DNA of 64,000 bases from Ascochyta rabiei (Eukaryota; Ascomycota; Dothideomycetes; Pleosporales; Didymellaceae). Shown piece after piece: positions 54,858-64,000 of the stretch; the first letter of the stretch is position 1, and each line of letters begins with the position of its first letter. The translations under genes and the position numbers were made by a program. Under the pieces are notes generated by a model that was not told where the DNA came from, made no database searches, and saw only the letters and a program-made list of their open reading frames with translations. Location: positions 558,001 through 622,000 of the forward strand of contig NC_082416.1 of the NCBI RefSeq assembly GCF_004011695.2, given 5' to 3'.

Positions 54858-55551
54858 GGTTATCGTGGTTGAGATTGTGTTTGGTTAAGAGGTCTTTGGT
54901 GTGTACACAAGGGTTTAAATCAGGACTACTGGATCCAGCAAAGCAAGCAAGACTTGGAAAGTAGTTGAGTAGAGCGAAAAAGTGGACTGGATTGGAGCTG
55001 AGAACGGGAAACACGGCACTGATGCTCTTATACCTGGAACCTCCTTGTTCGTCTACAACAAACGTCCTGGTGGTTTATGCGCGCGGCATGCCTCGCAAAG
55101 CAGGATCGTGCTTCGAAAGTGACGTCAGAAACGGCGATCTGCACCCCTTCTAATACGACGCCGTGACGGTGAGGTCACCATGTTCCAGCCTCATCCTACA
55201 GCGACGTTGTATTCTGAAGGAGGAATGCAAGTATGAAGCCCGTGAATAGTCGATGTGAAGTACTTGGGCTAGAGCAGGCTAGAGAGCATTTCGGTGGGTC
55301 CTGGACTGTAACTGGACCCTGGCGTTCCAGCCTTTGAGAGAGAGCTAGTGGGTTTGTCCTAGCACCCAGCGCCAGATGTCGCCATGATTTCCGAACTTTG
55401 AATATGCCTGTGGCTTTGCCCTGGGGGACTGGGTAAAACATACCGATGTTTCCTCTCTAAGTATAATACAACAACAATGCGGGCTTCTACCCAATGGGAC
55501 CAAAACACCGAACGCCGGCTATGCAATTCCTTTATGCAATGCATCGCCTTT
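54858..55551. other. intergenic, nothing recognised
   Basis: About 0.7 kb between two minus-strand genes: promoter of the coiled-coil gene on the left, 3' flank of the transporter on the right. No coding or RNA feature was seen. Confidence 0.5.
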
Positions 55552-57357
55552 TCAGCTACATTTGACCGGTTCGCCTGTTCCCATGGCCAACTTCGAAGTC
55601 GTCTTGATCATCGAGATAACGAGGACTGTGCACCCGAACGTCACGACTCCCATTGCCATGTACGTCTGCTTGTCCCTCTTCTTCGTCAGCTTAATATAAC
55701 ACAATGGCGGCAAGATAAACGCCAGCGCACAGGCGCTCGTAGCGCCGAACAACTCAAATACAACGCCGAGATCGCATGTCATGAGAGATAGTGTCAGCGC
55801 AGAGATGACGAGCGAGGTTGTGAAGATGATGTGGCGGTTCGGGTGATATGGTTCGTCTGCAAACCAGTATTCGTTCATGACTTCTCTGCAGACGAATGCT
55901 TCGAGAGGGAGCGTGGTAAGCATGTTGAGTCCCAAAAACAGGCGCGCAATATTGACCATGAGGTTATCTTGCGGGAAGTTGTTCAAGATATTGCCCAGCG
56001 TTTTATCGCCAAAGGTCAGATAGCCTGAGAGGGCCATGACAAGACAGGCAACAAGGGAGATGCCGGTGCTGTAGTGCGTGACACGGGAGAAACGGTCAAT
56101 CGTCGGTTTACGCAGGGAGCCGTAGATCAAGAGAGAGTTGTGATGGCAGACAAAGGCGAAAGATATTACACCGATGGCTTCGAAGATACCGTCGTTGATG
56201 ATTAGGGAACCACGGAGCTGACCTTTAGATTCGGCTGGAACGCGGAAGGATTGTGTGACCACGGTGATGATGATAACGAACATGCTGACGAGTGCGAAAC
56301 CGCTAGCTTTGGCAAGCTGTTGTATGTCAGCTAGATTGTTGCGTTGGGCTGGGGAGGAGCAGTTGCCTTGGCGATGTCGCGGTAGAGGGACAGGGGGTAG
56401 GAGATGCCCAAGATCAACAATATCATGACGGCGCGTCTGTTGGTGAGCAGCCAGAGAAAAGACATGTCCTCGAGTGAAGGAAACAGATGATCCATGACTT
56501 GGGGGATGGTATCTCCCACGATCACACAAAAGGCCATCATGCCGCCAAAAGCACTGCAAGTGTCAGTCCTGCGACTTTCAAGTGTTGCATGTCCAACGTA
56601 CAAGAGCCATTGCGCTATGGAAATAGCGACAAGTCCAGACTTCCCAAAGCAGTGTTGCACAGTCGCCTGGTACGAATCGGTCCCGCTCAGCTTCGAGTTG
56701 ATGACAATAAGACAGATAGTCCAGTCGACGACAACGGTAAGGCCAACCAGGAGGATGGTGCCTGTGACGAGGCCGGCGTTTTTGACGGCGTAGGGTTGTC
56801 CGATGATGCCGGCGCCGCTGCTCTTGTCAGCCTCCATCCCGTGCAGTGGGTTCTGTGCTCTCTCACATGATGCTGTTTGCCATGTTCATAAACGAGCTGC
56901 GCATGTTGCTCCTTGGCTTCGCACTCTCCAGATACTCCTCCGGGTCAAAGTCGGCCGCGACCGTGACGCTCGGCGCCTCGATACCAGTGAGCAGGGGGAG
57001 TCTCTGCGTTCTTTCTTGCCCATCGTTTCCGTGTTCGTCCATGTAGTCCTCGCCCTCGAGCTCTATCCATTCACTGCCTTGCGCACCCCCGTTCATGCTC
57101 CGCCGCACCGGATCATCGTCAAAACGCACCCGGTTCGGCGTCCGTGGTGTGCCACCTGGCCGGGGGTGTGCAAGGGAGGATTGGCGCTTGGAGCTGCCGC
57201 CATTCGGTCGTGTGCCGGGATTGGTAGGGGATGCGGAGTTGGTTCGTGAGGACGCGGGAGAAGGTGACAGGTGTCGGGGGCTCGCTGTGGGACCGACTGC
57301 GACGTCGTCTTCGCTGTCTGAGTTGTGCTCATGCAAGAGCTGTCGGGATTCGCTCAT
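55552..57357 (-). CDS. AVT-type vacuolar amino-acid transporter (AAAP family)
   Basis: Four exons (57357-56867, 56817-56602, 56553-56367, 56316-55552) give 552 aa. The introns are 49, 48 and 50 nt; the third begins GC (AAG|GCAACT) and ends CAG, a GC-AG intron whose removal restores RDIAK-LAKASGFALVSMF. The N-terminal 150 residues are hydrophilic and Ser/Pro/Asp-rich, as in fungal Avt proteins. The transporter core starts MANSIIGAGIIGQPYAVKNAGL (TM1 signature), then AQWLFAFGGMMAFCVIVGDT, ISYPLSLYRDIAK, AIGVISFAFVCHHNSLLIYG, GYLTFGDKTLGNIL and a C-terminal hydrophobic pair. The NSIIGAGIIGQP motif places it near the yeast Avt2/5/6/7 side of the family and SLC38. It likely moves neutral or acidic amino acids across the vacuolar membrane using the proton gradient. 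Substrate and direction are inferred. Confidence 0.88.
56317..56366 (-). other. GC-AG intron in the AVT-type transporter gene
   Basis: Minus-strand donor AAG|GCAACT, branch-like CTAGCTGAC and acceptor AACAG, 50 nt. No GT donor nearby keeps the frame, and the GC donor joins conserved residues in phase 0. Confidence 0.78.
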
Positions 57358-57943
57358 TTTAGCATCGTCGAGGATTGCCGTGTTCGAATGTTGAAAGGTG
57401 GCACCGTGGCAGCGCGGCCGCCGTTGCGACTCGTCGAGGCCACCCCTGCAGCCGCGTCGGTGCTAATCTGTTTGGGTTTAGCCTATGAGCTCGCTTCCGC
57501 CTCCGAGTTGTGGGGAAGCTCGTCTCCAGACCTTCGACATTACAATGCTGGTCAATTTCCATCACATTACCGCAGAGCAGCCATAGCAAGATGATGCGTC
57601 GCCTGGCAGTACAGATCGATGTGTCATGGAGCATGGCTGGAACCGATCCCACCAACTCCATCTGGGTAGTCAGCCCATCTTCTTCTTCGTTTTGACGTCT
57701 GGTCATCAACATCGATCAGGTTTGAGGAATCAATCTGTCACCATGTCTTGAACTAAAGCCTAATCTTCCCCGTTACGAGGAGGATTTTCGGAAAATTGTG
57801 GCAGACATTACCTTCGAATCGAAAGTTTATTCGCCATCAGTGTGCCCTTCTCCCAGCGCTTGCACTATCCGTTTGCAAAGACTAACATGCTACCACTCAG
57901 CCGAAACCAGCAACGACCACCAACCACTTTGCTTCTATATTCT
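57358..57943. other. intergenic, nothing recognised
   Basis: Promoter side of the transporter gene and 3' flank of the next minus-strand gene, about 0.59 kb. No supported feature. Confidence 0.5.
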
Positions 57944-58306
57944 TCAAGTGATCATATTCATAATCACCAGAACGCTCACACAGCAGACCACCACCACCAA
58001 TGCTGCGAACACTAGAACCTGTACGCCATCCCGGCGACCATAGCTCTGCTCGAACACATGTCCATCTTCTCCTTCGCAGCTCTGCACGCTCGACGCTGTT
58101 GCCATAGAATGTTCCGCCTGTATACCAGTCCGAGGAGGCCCAAGTCCGCTTAGAGATTGGTAGGACCGGCTATCGTCGACAGTGTTGCTGTCACTGCTCC
58201 CGTGGTAAGATTCGAGATCTTCCCAGACCACTTGCTCGCGATGGTTAGCTCGCACATCGCGCTGTGAAATTTGAGTGTCCGGCTTATCAGCGGGGTGGAG
58301 TGGCAT
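57944..58306 (-). CDS. small C-tail-anchored membrane protein, hypothetical (1 of 3)
   Basis: Single exon, 120 aa. It has a hydrophilic, acidic N-terminal region (VVWEDLESYHGSSDSNTVDD; Ser-rich middle) and one long hydrophobic stretch at the very end, VLVFAALVVVVCCVSVLVIM, closing with NMIT. There is no signal peptide. This is the plan of a tail-anchored protein with its N-terminus in the cytosol. No known domain. It is the first of three consecutive minus-strand small genes with the same plan, which supports its being real. The membrane it enters cannot be told. Confidence 0.62.
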   Translation of the reverse strand: MPLHPADKPDTQISQRDVRANHREQVVWEDLESYHGSSDSNTVDDSRSYQSLSGLGPPRTGIQAEHSMATASSVQSCEGEDGHVFEQSYGRRDGVQVLVFAALVVVVCCVSVLVIMNMIT

Positions 58307-58521
58307 TGTGCACGCAATGAAAGATTAGGAGGCAAGTTTTTCTACTGCTCTTAAGGTGGTCACCTGCCCTTGGACCGCATGACTGAGTCTTTTCACCGTG
58401 TTTGCTGGCTGCAATGCGCTCAGCGGGTATACCATCGTCCTTCACGTATGTTCCTGGAGTCTCTCCACTCCTCTTCCTTGCTCCCCCATAATCATCTTGT
58501 CAAGCGCTGGACACCCTCGTC

Positions 58522-58871
58522 TTACTGGGAACACCAGGTCATCACGCCAACGAGCACGATGACGATGATGGCCAGACCGGCTGTAAACGGTAGCACAACA
58601 AAAGAGTACAATAGCTCGACCTACTCCAGAAAGCAAGGTCACTGCCAATGGTCATTGCGTCGCAGATCTCGTTCATCAGCGGGATGCTGAGCGGAGCTCG
58701 CTCCCAGCGCTCTACTGGACCTTGATCTTGACCGCCCATGATGTTAGTTGCTGGAGCTTGGGGTGTAGAGGCCTGTGAAAGGGGCGCACACCCGGCAGGC
58801 GGTGCCGGAGCAGGCTTGCCGTTGTTCTTGTTCTTGTTGTTGTTGCTGCTGCTGCTGCTGAACAGTGGCAT
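58522..58871 (-). CDS. small C-tail-anchored membrane protein, hypothetical (2 of 3)
   Basis: Two exons, 58871-58625 and 58580-58522, with a 44-nt phase-1 GTAGGT...ACAG intron, give 101 aa. The N-terminus is Ser/Asn/Lys-rich (MPLFSSSSSNNNKNKNNGKP), the middle Pro-rich then amphipathic (SIPLMNEICDAMTIGSDLAF). The second exon encodes little but a membrane segment, GLAIIVIVLVGVMTWCSQ, and the stop. Without splicing the frame loses the membrane segment. The intron sits just before the membrane segment, as in the third gene of the row. Family unknown. Confidence 0.62.
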
Positions 58872-59492
58872 CCTCCTCCTCCTCCTTCGTGGGCGGGAGA
58901 CGGGAGAGCATTGTAGAGGTATCTACTGAAAAGCAGCAGTCAGCTGTCTGAGCTGAGAAGTAGCTGCGGTAAAGCTGTGTTTGGATGCACTTAGTGGACA
59001 GGTTCAGGGAAGGATAGCAATGCTTACTTGTGGAGGTGCTCAATACAGTAGGTAAGCGATGATTGTGTGTTGTTGACTTTGATGCGGTTAAGGAAGGGAT
59101 CAAAGTAGGCTGTGAAAATGCTTTGTGGGGGGCAGCTTAGCCAGTGCGAACGTGAAGATCAAGGACGTTAACGAATAGGTCGCAGATCTGGGCAGATACA
59201 GAGCATACGACTAGATGCTCAAATACATCATTGCAAACGAGCTCAAGCCTAGGATCTCAAGGCTACTAACAAGCTGGTATGGCAAAGTATGGTATTCGAA
59301 GCTCCACAGCTGTGAAGCGTCTTTTGTGCGTAATATCGAAGGTCTCCAACTCACTGCTCATGAGGTAGCTTTATTGAACACCGCAGCATCCTGGAGAGCC
59401 TCAAAGCTATCTTTTCCCTTGATCTGGACCAGATGATGTCTCCGGAGGGTCTCTGTGTTCTTGTGATATCCTGCCTTCCAACAGGCTCTTCT
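58872..59492. other. intergenic, nothing recognised
   Basis: About 0.62 kb between two small minus-strand genes. A minus-strand open frame here contains a Gln run from the CAG/CAA repeat near 58850 in a different frame. Not called. Confidence 0.5.
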
Positions 59493-59807
59493 TCAGCGGA
59501 GTGCTGCCCAGATAACCCACAGCGCAAAGACACCGCAGAGTGTCGTGCCGACTAGTATCGTCAGTCATTTCTACCTAGTCTTTATTTGTAGATACTCACC
59601 GAGCATGGGCGTCAGCTCAATGCCGTGCCACTGCAGAGGCTGTCCGGCGGCGCTCTGCGCGTCATATGCCTGGTAGTTGAAGTCATAGTAGCGGTTTGAA
59701 TCCTCGCCATCGTCCTCGACATAGACTTCTCTCATCCTGGCGGCTTCAGGCTGGGTCTCGTAGGTGGGAAGTAGCTTTGCGGGGTGATAATCGGAGGTGT
59801 TCGGCAT
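59493..59807 (-). CDS. small C-tail-anchored membrane protein, hypothetical (3 of 3)
   Basis: Two exons, 59807-59600 and 59551-59493, with a 48-nt phase-1 GTGAGT...CTAG intron, give 88 aa. The N-terminus is polar, with a Tyr/Asp-rich stretch (VYVEDDGEDSNRYYDFNYQA), then GQPLQWHGIELTPML. The second exon encodes a single hydrophobic segment, VGTTLCGVFALWVIWAALR, and the stop. There is no signal peptide, so a C-tail anchor is the natural reading. Intron phase and placement match the second gene. Sequences of the three products are not obviously homologous. Confidence 0.62.
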
Positions 59808-62800
59808 GGTGTGCGATTGCAGAGATGTGTATTCGAGGCATCGAGATGGTGTCGACGATGGCGACAGCGTTGGTCAGGATAGGAATGACTGTTTGAGGAG
59901 GTTGTCAGGTAGACTTGTCTGCGTGAAGAGGTGGTGTTCATGGTCTGTGAAGGGGGTCCCATGCCTGACGCCCGTGCGGGACCGTGGGGAGAAGGACACC
60001 AGCATTGCACTGTGCGAAGTTAAGCTGTACGTACGAGCCTGGAAACGCGTTTCTGACGCTCATGCATGTTCCAATATCTACCTTTACAGTGTCATGCTTC
60101 TGTCTTTGGTGCTGGCCACGCAACCCCTGCATTGTGCGAGGCTCGAATGGAAGAATTTATCTCTACAATGCCTCAGCTTCACGACGAAAAGTCGGAGAAA
60201 GACCAGAGTCGTTCAAGGGGGTAGACACACGCTTTGCTAGCTTCCTCAGCAGCCGAGGGGATGAGTTGTACGAGCTCTTTCTAGGTTATGCTGCACCAAA
60301 GAGACCTCTTTCCAGCGCTTCCCCCGCCCTTCACCGTGCACTTGTGGTGTTGTGGCACAGCCACTGTCAATGCCCTTTCGCTTTCACGCAGGCTGCCCTC
60401 ACAGTGCTGGCTCTCCACGACATGAAGCTCGATTTGCTCCAAAAAGGTCCCAAAAGACGCGTAGAGGCCGTGTTTACCACCCCGGCCATCTGCATCATGA
60501 GGGCTCCCGGTGGTGTTGTTGCATCTCCGCTGATGCATCGACCCCATGAGAACCACGACGTCACCCATACCGATTTTCCTCGCTGCTCTCCCATGATGCT
60601 TTGGTCCGTGCCCCCTGGCGTTGCGAAGAGCTTCTTGCACCGCTCATGCTCCCTTAGGTATGTCTCAACACCCAACCCACCGATTTGAATAAGACCAGCA
60701 TGAAGAGAACGGCAGCGCTCGTGGAACTCTCAGCTAACTTTCCTGGTGTTAATAGCTCAGGTCTTTCGTGCTGCATCACGGCTTGAGCGTAGCGAAGTGA
60801 AGATGAAGCCGCAGTCATAGCCCCATCTCATGGCGGAGAGACGACAGCATGACGGGGGGTCGGGTAAAAAATCTGCCCTTCTACCTCCAGCTCCATCCAA
60901 CAAACACCACACTCCACCACCTCGACTTTCGAAAAGCTCTCCGATATCTTTTCATGTCTTTCTGTCCGTTTGCCTGGGGGTGCCTGTCCCCACCGGACCT
61001 TTGGCTCTCGTAAGATGTGCCCCCAGGCACATGTCTTCAGCCTCTCAGCAATCCGTCTCACTCGGCCGTCGCCATATTTTCTTTTGAATATCCTCGTGTT
61101 CCGTCGCAAGGTACAGGAGTGACAGTGTTGTCTCTTTGGAGACCTCTTCAGGTAATTGCTCCGCCACCGAAAGCCTTGTACACGCTCGCTGACTCCAAAA
61201 AGGTCTCCATCTTTTTTTGATGTGCCCACAGGGTACGCCCTGCATCGCAAACCCAACCATGTTGCGGTGCAGGCGCTGTGACGTCCAACAGAAAACAAGG
61301 ACAACATGATCTAATGGTAAGCCTTCTTGGGTCCCACTTTTCCGACAATACGATGATGAGGATTGGCGCGGCACTCGGCTTCAACATCGATTTCGGCTCC
61401 AATTCCTCTCGCTTGATCAAGCGAAGGAAGCCTTACCCTAATCCTCGTTGTGTAGGCGAGGGTGGTGTGATGGTTTCCGATGCCGATTCAAATAGAGAAC
61501 ACTGATCGTATTCCCAAGTCTTCACCTCCTGTTTTCTCCATCTCAGAAAGACCGCTGAAATTGAGGAGTAGGCCGAATATTCAATGCATGTTCGACGATT
61601 TTGCTGCCCTCGAGCCTAGGAGGAGCGCCTCATTCAACAGACGGGGGCGCGACGACGACCCCAAGCCAGCTCGCTGTAAGTAACCCCTCGCCTCACACGA
61701 ACTTGAAGAGGTCGACTGACTGGCCACAGAGAGTTAGGAGGTTGAGAACAACTCTGTGGACAGGGCCGTCCAATGTTTTCTGCCGACTGTCGCAGTTCGA
61801 TGCGCGAGAGACCGTCAGTCTCTTGATATCCAGGTTCGCCGTCGAAAACGCCGAAATAAGAGTGGCCTCCCAACCCACCCATGACTGGGGCGTTTGGCAA
61901 TCTTGTCATGAGCCAAGCTGGCGCCTGGCTCGCCAGTCGGTGACTTGGATGATGACTTCTACGACACTACGTCGTGCTGAGCAAATTATCTATGGCCATG
62001 GCTGGGTTGTCTGCAATATATGTTTCGATGTCGTCCCTGAAGACGCTCCTCAAGGCCCTACTTCTTCCGGGTTCGCCCGTTCTGCCGAGTACCTTTGTCA
62101 CGTCCGAAGATCGCATGTGGACAGGTTTCAATCATGCCGGGTGCACGCGATTCCATCGCTTCTTTGCACGATACGACTACACACGTTTCAGCATCTGGCA
62201 TCAGCCGGCGACTGATGTTCGGACCCGGCTTTGTAAGTCCTGCGGTTGGGCGACGTTATTGCCCATAATGTATTGCGAGTCTTGGTCCTGGGGATAGAAC
62301 ATGTAGTTCTCCCTGAGACCAAGTACGCAATGCAGGCTTGTGGTCGCTGGTGCTGGGGATGTGGGACATGTAGTCCATCCCCGCGACCAGATCCGCAACG
62401 CTGGTTCCTTCCGTGATGCCATCAGCTGGTGCATCTCACGGCCGCACATCATTTCCACGAATTACCACCTTCTCCCTCAAGGCAGTGAGGGTACTTGTTG
62501 CACCAAATCTACGAGTTCGCCCGCTGTAACCCACAAGTATAGTGAGTATGGTCCTGACAAGTACGACTACACTGAGCCAAGATGTCAGTCGGTGTGATAT
62601 CTTCAGGTCAAGAACAAAAACACGAAGATGTAGTGTTGCCTTTCCAGAGACGCCAAAGACTGCACGAAACGCCTTGCTGTAGGATTCTGGCCGATCGAGC
62701 CTTGCCGATCTCGACGATAGATTCAGTAAGTCACATTCGGTCCAAGTTGGTCATGGACCTCAAAAGGACGTTGCCGACATCCCTTTGATAGCTCAGGGTA

Positions 62801-63230
62801 GCTTGGCAGCTTAACGCACGGTGATACGAGCAGCTTCGGAGCGAGAGATGATCTGACGTTTGGAGATCCTGATATCTGACATCATGATCGTCATGCTGAT
62901 GGAGTCGACATCATCTGCTACATGAAGTAAGATCTGCACAGGTTCGCTATCAGAAGTCTTCCTAACGTTTGCTAGAACTCGGAATACGTCGACAACCTCT
63001 TCAAGATTGACGAGTTTACCACCACCATCACCGCACCTTTCAAGCTGTGGGTCGACTCTCTCCAACAATATCTCGGGCAGTAGAAGATGGGCATATCGTG
63101 GCAGGTTGTGCTTCAAGTTGTACACATGGTGGAGGGTGGAGTGGTGCACGCGGAAGATATCAGAGGTGGTGGCAGACAAGCCCGGCGAGAGCATTTTTCG
63201 AGGTGGGTTGAGAGCGTGTGAGAAATACGA
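59808..63230. other. gene-poor 3.4-kb region
   Basis: No recognised gene. Candidates considered: a plus frame 59984-60688 (234 codons, low coding character); a possible spliced plus-strand gene with GTAAGT at 61677 and CACAG ending 61729 inside a frame running 61601-62215 (Trp/Cys/His-rich, VVCNICFDVVPEDAPQG); and a minus frame 62811-63194 (127 codons, LVNLEEVVDVFRVLANVRKT), fairly coding-like. None has motif support. Two diverged copies of a 50-bp segment (CTGGGGAT-GACATGTAGT-type) occur near 62282 and 62350. Confidence 0.4.
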
Positions 63231-63575
63231 ATGGAGGAGACGGAGTCGGATCCCCCGGGTTCATCGGCGTTTGGAGCTGATGATAGCATTGACAGGCTTG
63301 TAGAGATCGGAAGCGGCCCAATTCTGCAGGCGTCGAATGCATCCTCATCAAAGCTTATATCGTCGCCAAATCTATCTCTTTCAAGCTTTCAGCCCCCTTT
63401 GCATCTTGGGCGTGCCGTCTTTCTTGTTTTGTCGATGTGAGTGAGCGAATGCGAGATCATGAAAGGGCGCTTTGCGAAGCTGTTCGCTGACTCTTGCAGA
63501 TTGCCAATCTTCAGCTGGTCCCATCTTTCAATGCTTTTGCCGATGCTCTCGAATGTAGAGACGATAGCCCGATGA
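63231..63575 (+). CDS. small hypothetical protein, spliced
   Basis: Two exons, 63231-63436 and 63500-63575, with a 63-nt intron showing a strong GTGAGT donor, CTGAC branch site and TTGCAG acceptor, give 93 aa. The N-terminus is acidic (MEETESDPPGSSAFGADDSI), the middle Ser-rich, and the spliced C-terminal third is hydrophobic (LGRAVFLVLSI then LPIFSWSHLSMLLPMLS), possibly membrane-associated. No known domain. The call rests on the quality of the splice signals and on the frame being kept across them. Confidence 0.45.
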
Positions 63576-63874
63576 AGAAAAACGATAGCGCTGCGTCTGT
63601 TCCATGGTTGAGTGTTCATGCTGGCCCCGCTTCGCTTCGCGGAACCTCCTTCCGAGGTTTGAACGTCGTCCTTCTTCGGATCCTTCCTGCTCGTTCTGCA
63701 TCCGCAGAGCCTCTATCTTGGTCTGTTATGTACAATAGGCGATGTTGTCATGGTCCGTGTTTGTTTGCGAGAGAAGGTAAGGCGTAGTGAGCGACGACGA
63801 CCGACAGCTAAGGTATGGTAGGCTTGCGCTTTCCCTTAATGGTCTCAAATCAGGAGAAGGAGCAGCTCGCGTCA
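63576..63874. other. short intergenic gap before the right-edge gene
   Basis: About 300 bases, probably the convergent 3' flanks of the small spliced gene and the gene cut by the window edge. Nothing else was seen. Confidence 0.45.
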
Positions 63875-64000
63875 TCAGCCCAACCTGTAGTCCTTGTCAG
63901 CTTTTGGTGCCGTCGGTGTGGAGGTCTCGAGGGGTTCGCTGGATACCTGGTTCTCGGCGCCGCCATCCTCAACTTGCTGACCAGGCTGAGATGTCTCCCG
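63875..64000 (-). CDS. 3' end of a minus-strand gene cut by the window edge
   Basis: An open frame enters from the right edge and ends at TGA (63875-63877), giving the last 41 residues of a protein. The piece is hydrophilic, Gln/Glu/Gly/Ser-rich (SQPGQQVEDGGAENQVSSEP) and ends KADKDYRLG. No start or domain lies in the window and the family cannot be named. Composition and the G/C-rich third positions support real coding sequence. Confidence 0.55.
   Translation of the reverse strand, partial: RETSQPGQQVEDGGAENQVSSEPLETSTPTAPKADKDYRLG

Noticed and set aside
61634..61909. Minus-strand frame containing YFGVFDG, like the PP2C phosphatase motif
   Set aside because: Only seven residues match; the usual His-Gly-Gly does not follow and no other PP2C motif is nearby. 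Treated as chance.
1..64000. CRISPR array, prophage, toxin or viral remnant
   Set aside because: No regularly spaced repeats of that type and no viral or toxin gene were seen; the window is ordinary fungal nuclear DNA apart from one DNA transposon.

Overview
The window is a stretch of nuclear chromosome from a filamentous ascomycete (Pezizomycotina; a dothideomycete is my best guess). The evidence is short spliceosomal introns (41 to 93 nt, GT-AG with CTAAC/CTGAC-like branch sites, plus one clear GC-AG intron), fungal-type proteins (Crz1, septin Cdc10, Rud3, SepH/Cdc7 kinase, DUF3431, PIR-like/But2 cell-wall protein), two nuclear tRNA genes with introns, and a transposon degraded in the way repeat-induced point mutation (RIP) leaves. 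The species call is inference.

Layout. 0-15 kb is gene-dense and conserved: Crz1-type transcription factor, DUF3431 membrane protein, golgin Rud3, tRNA-Asp, mitochondrial ribosomal protein bL32m divergent from septin Cdc10, Lto1, and cytosolic methionyl-tRNA synthetase. 15-34 kb is an accessory and decaying region. It holds a broken siderophore-transporter gene, an intact FAD monooxygenase, a lipoate-protein ligase, about 3.8 kb of decayed coding sequence, a C2H2 protein, a small spliced gene, a broken astacin-like protease, a 2.1 kb RIP-degraded Fot1/pogo-type transposon with near-perfect terminal inverted repeats, and a broken WD40 gene. 34-47 kb carries a GH94 phosphorylase (probably cellobionic acid phosphorylase), a secreted NTF2-like protein, a repeat-rich PIR/But2 cell-wall protein, tRNA-Glu, a BCS1-like AAA ATPase and a short-chain dehydrogenase. 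48-59.8 kb holds the large SepH-type septation kinase, a small coiled-coil protein, an AVT-type amino-acid transporter and three consecutive small genes whose products end in a single C-terminal membrane segment. 60-64 kb is mostly without recognisable genes, with one plausible small spliced gene and the 3' end of another gene cut by the window edge.

How the genes relate. There is no operon or obvious biosynthetic cluster. Several genes touch calcium signalling, septation and cell-wall biology (Crz1, Cdc10, SepH, PIR/But2 protein), but they are far apart and I infer no linkage. The strongest structural theme is local decay: three recognisable genes and one unrecognised locus carry multiple stops, frameshifts or deletions between about 15.5 and 34.3 kb, around the RIP-degraded transposon, while the housekeeping genes on either side splice cleanly into full-length frames.

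I found no convincing undescribed molecular system. The observations most worth checking are a 53-codon open extension behind the SepH stop, the row of tail-anchored small proteins, the GC-AG intron, and the pseudogene neighbourhood of the transposon.
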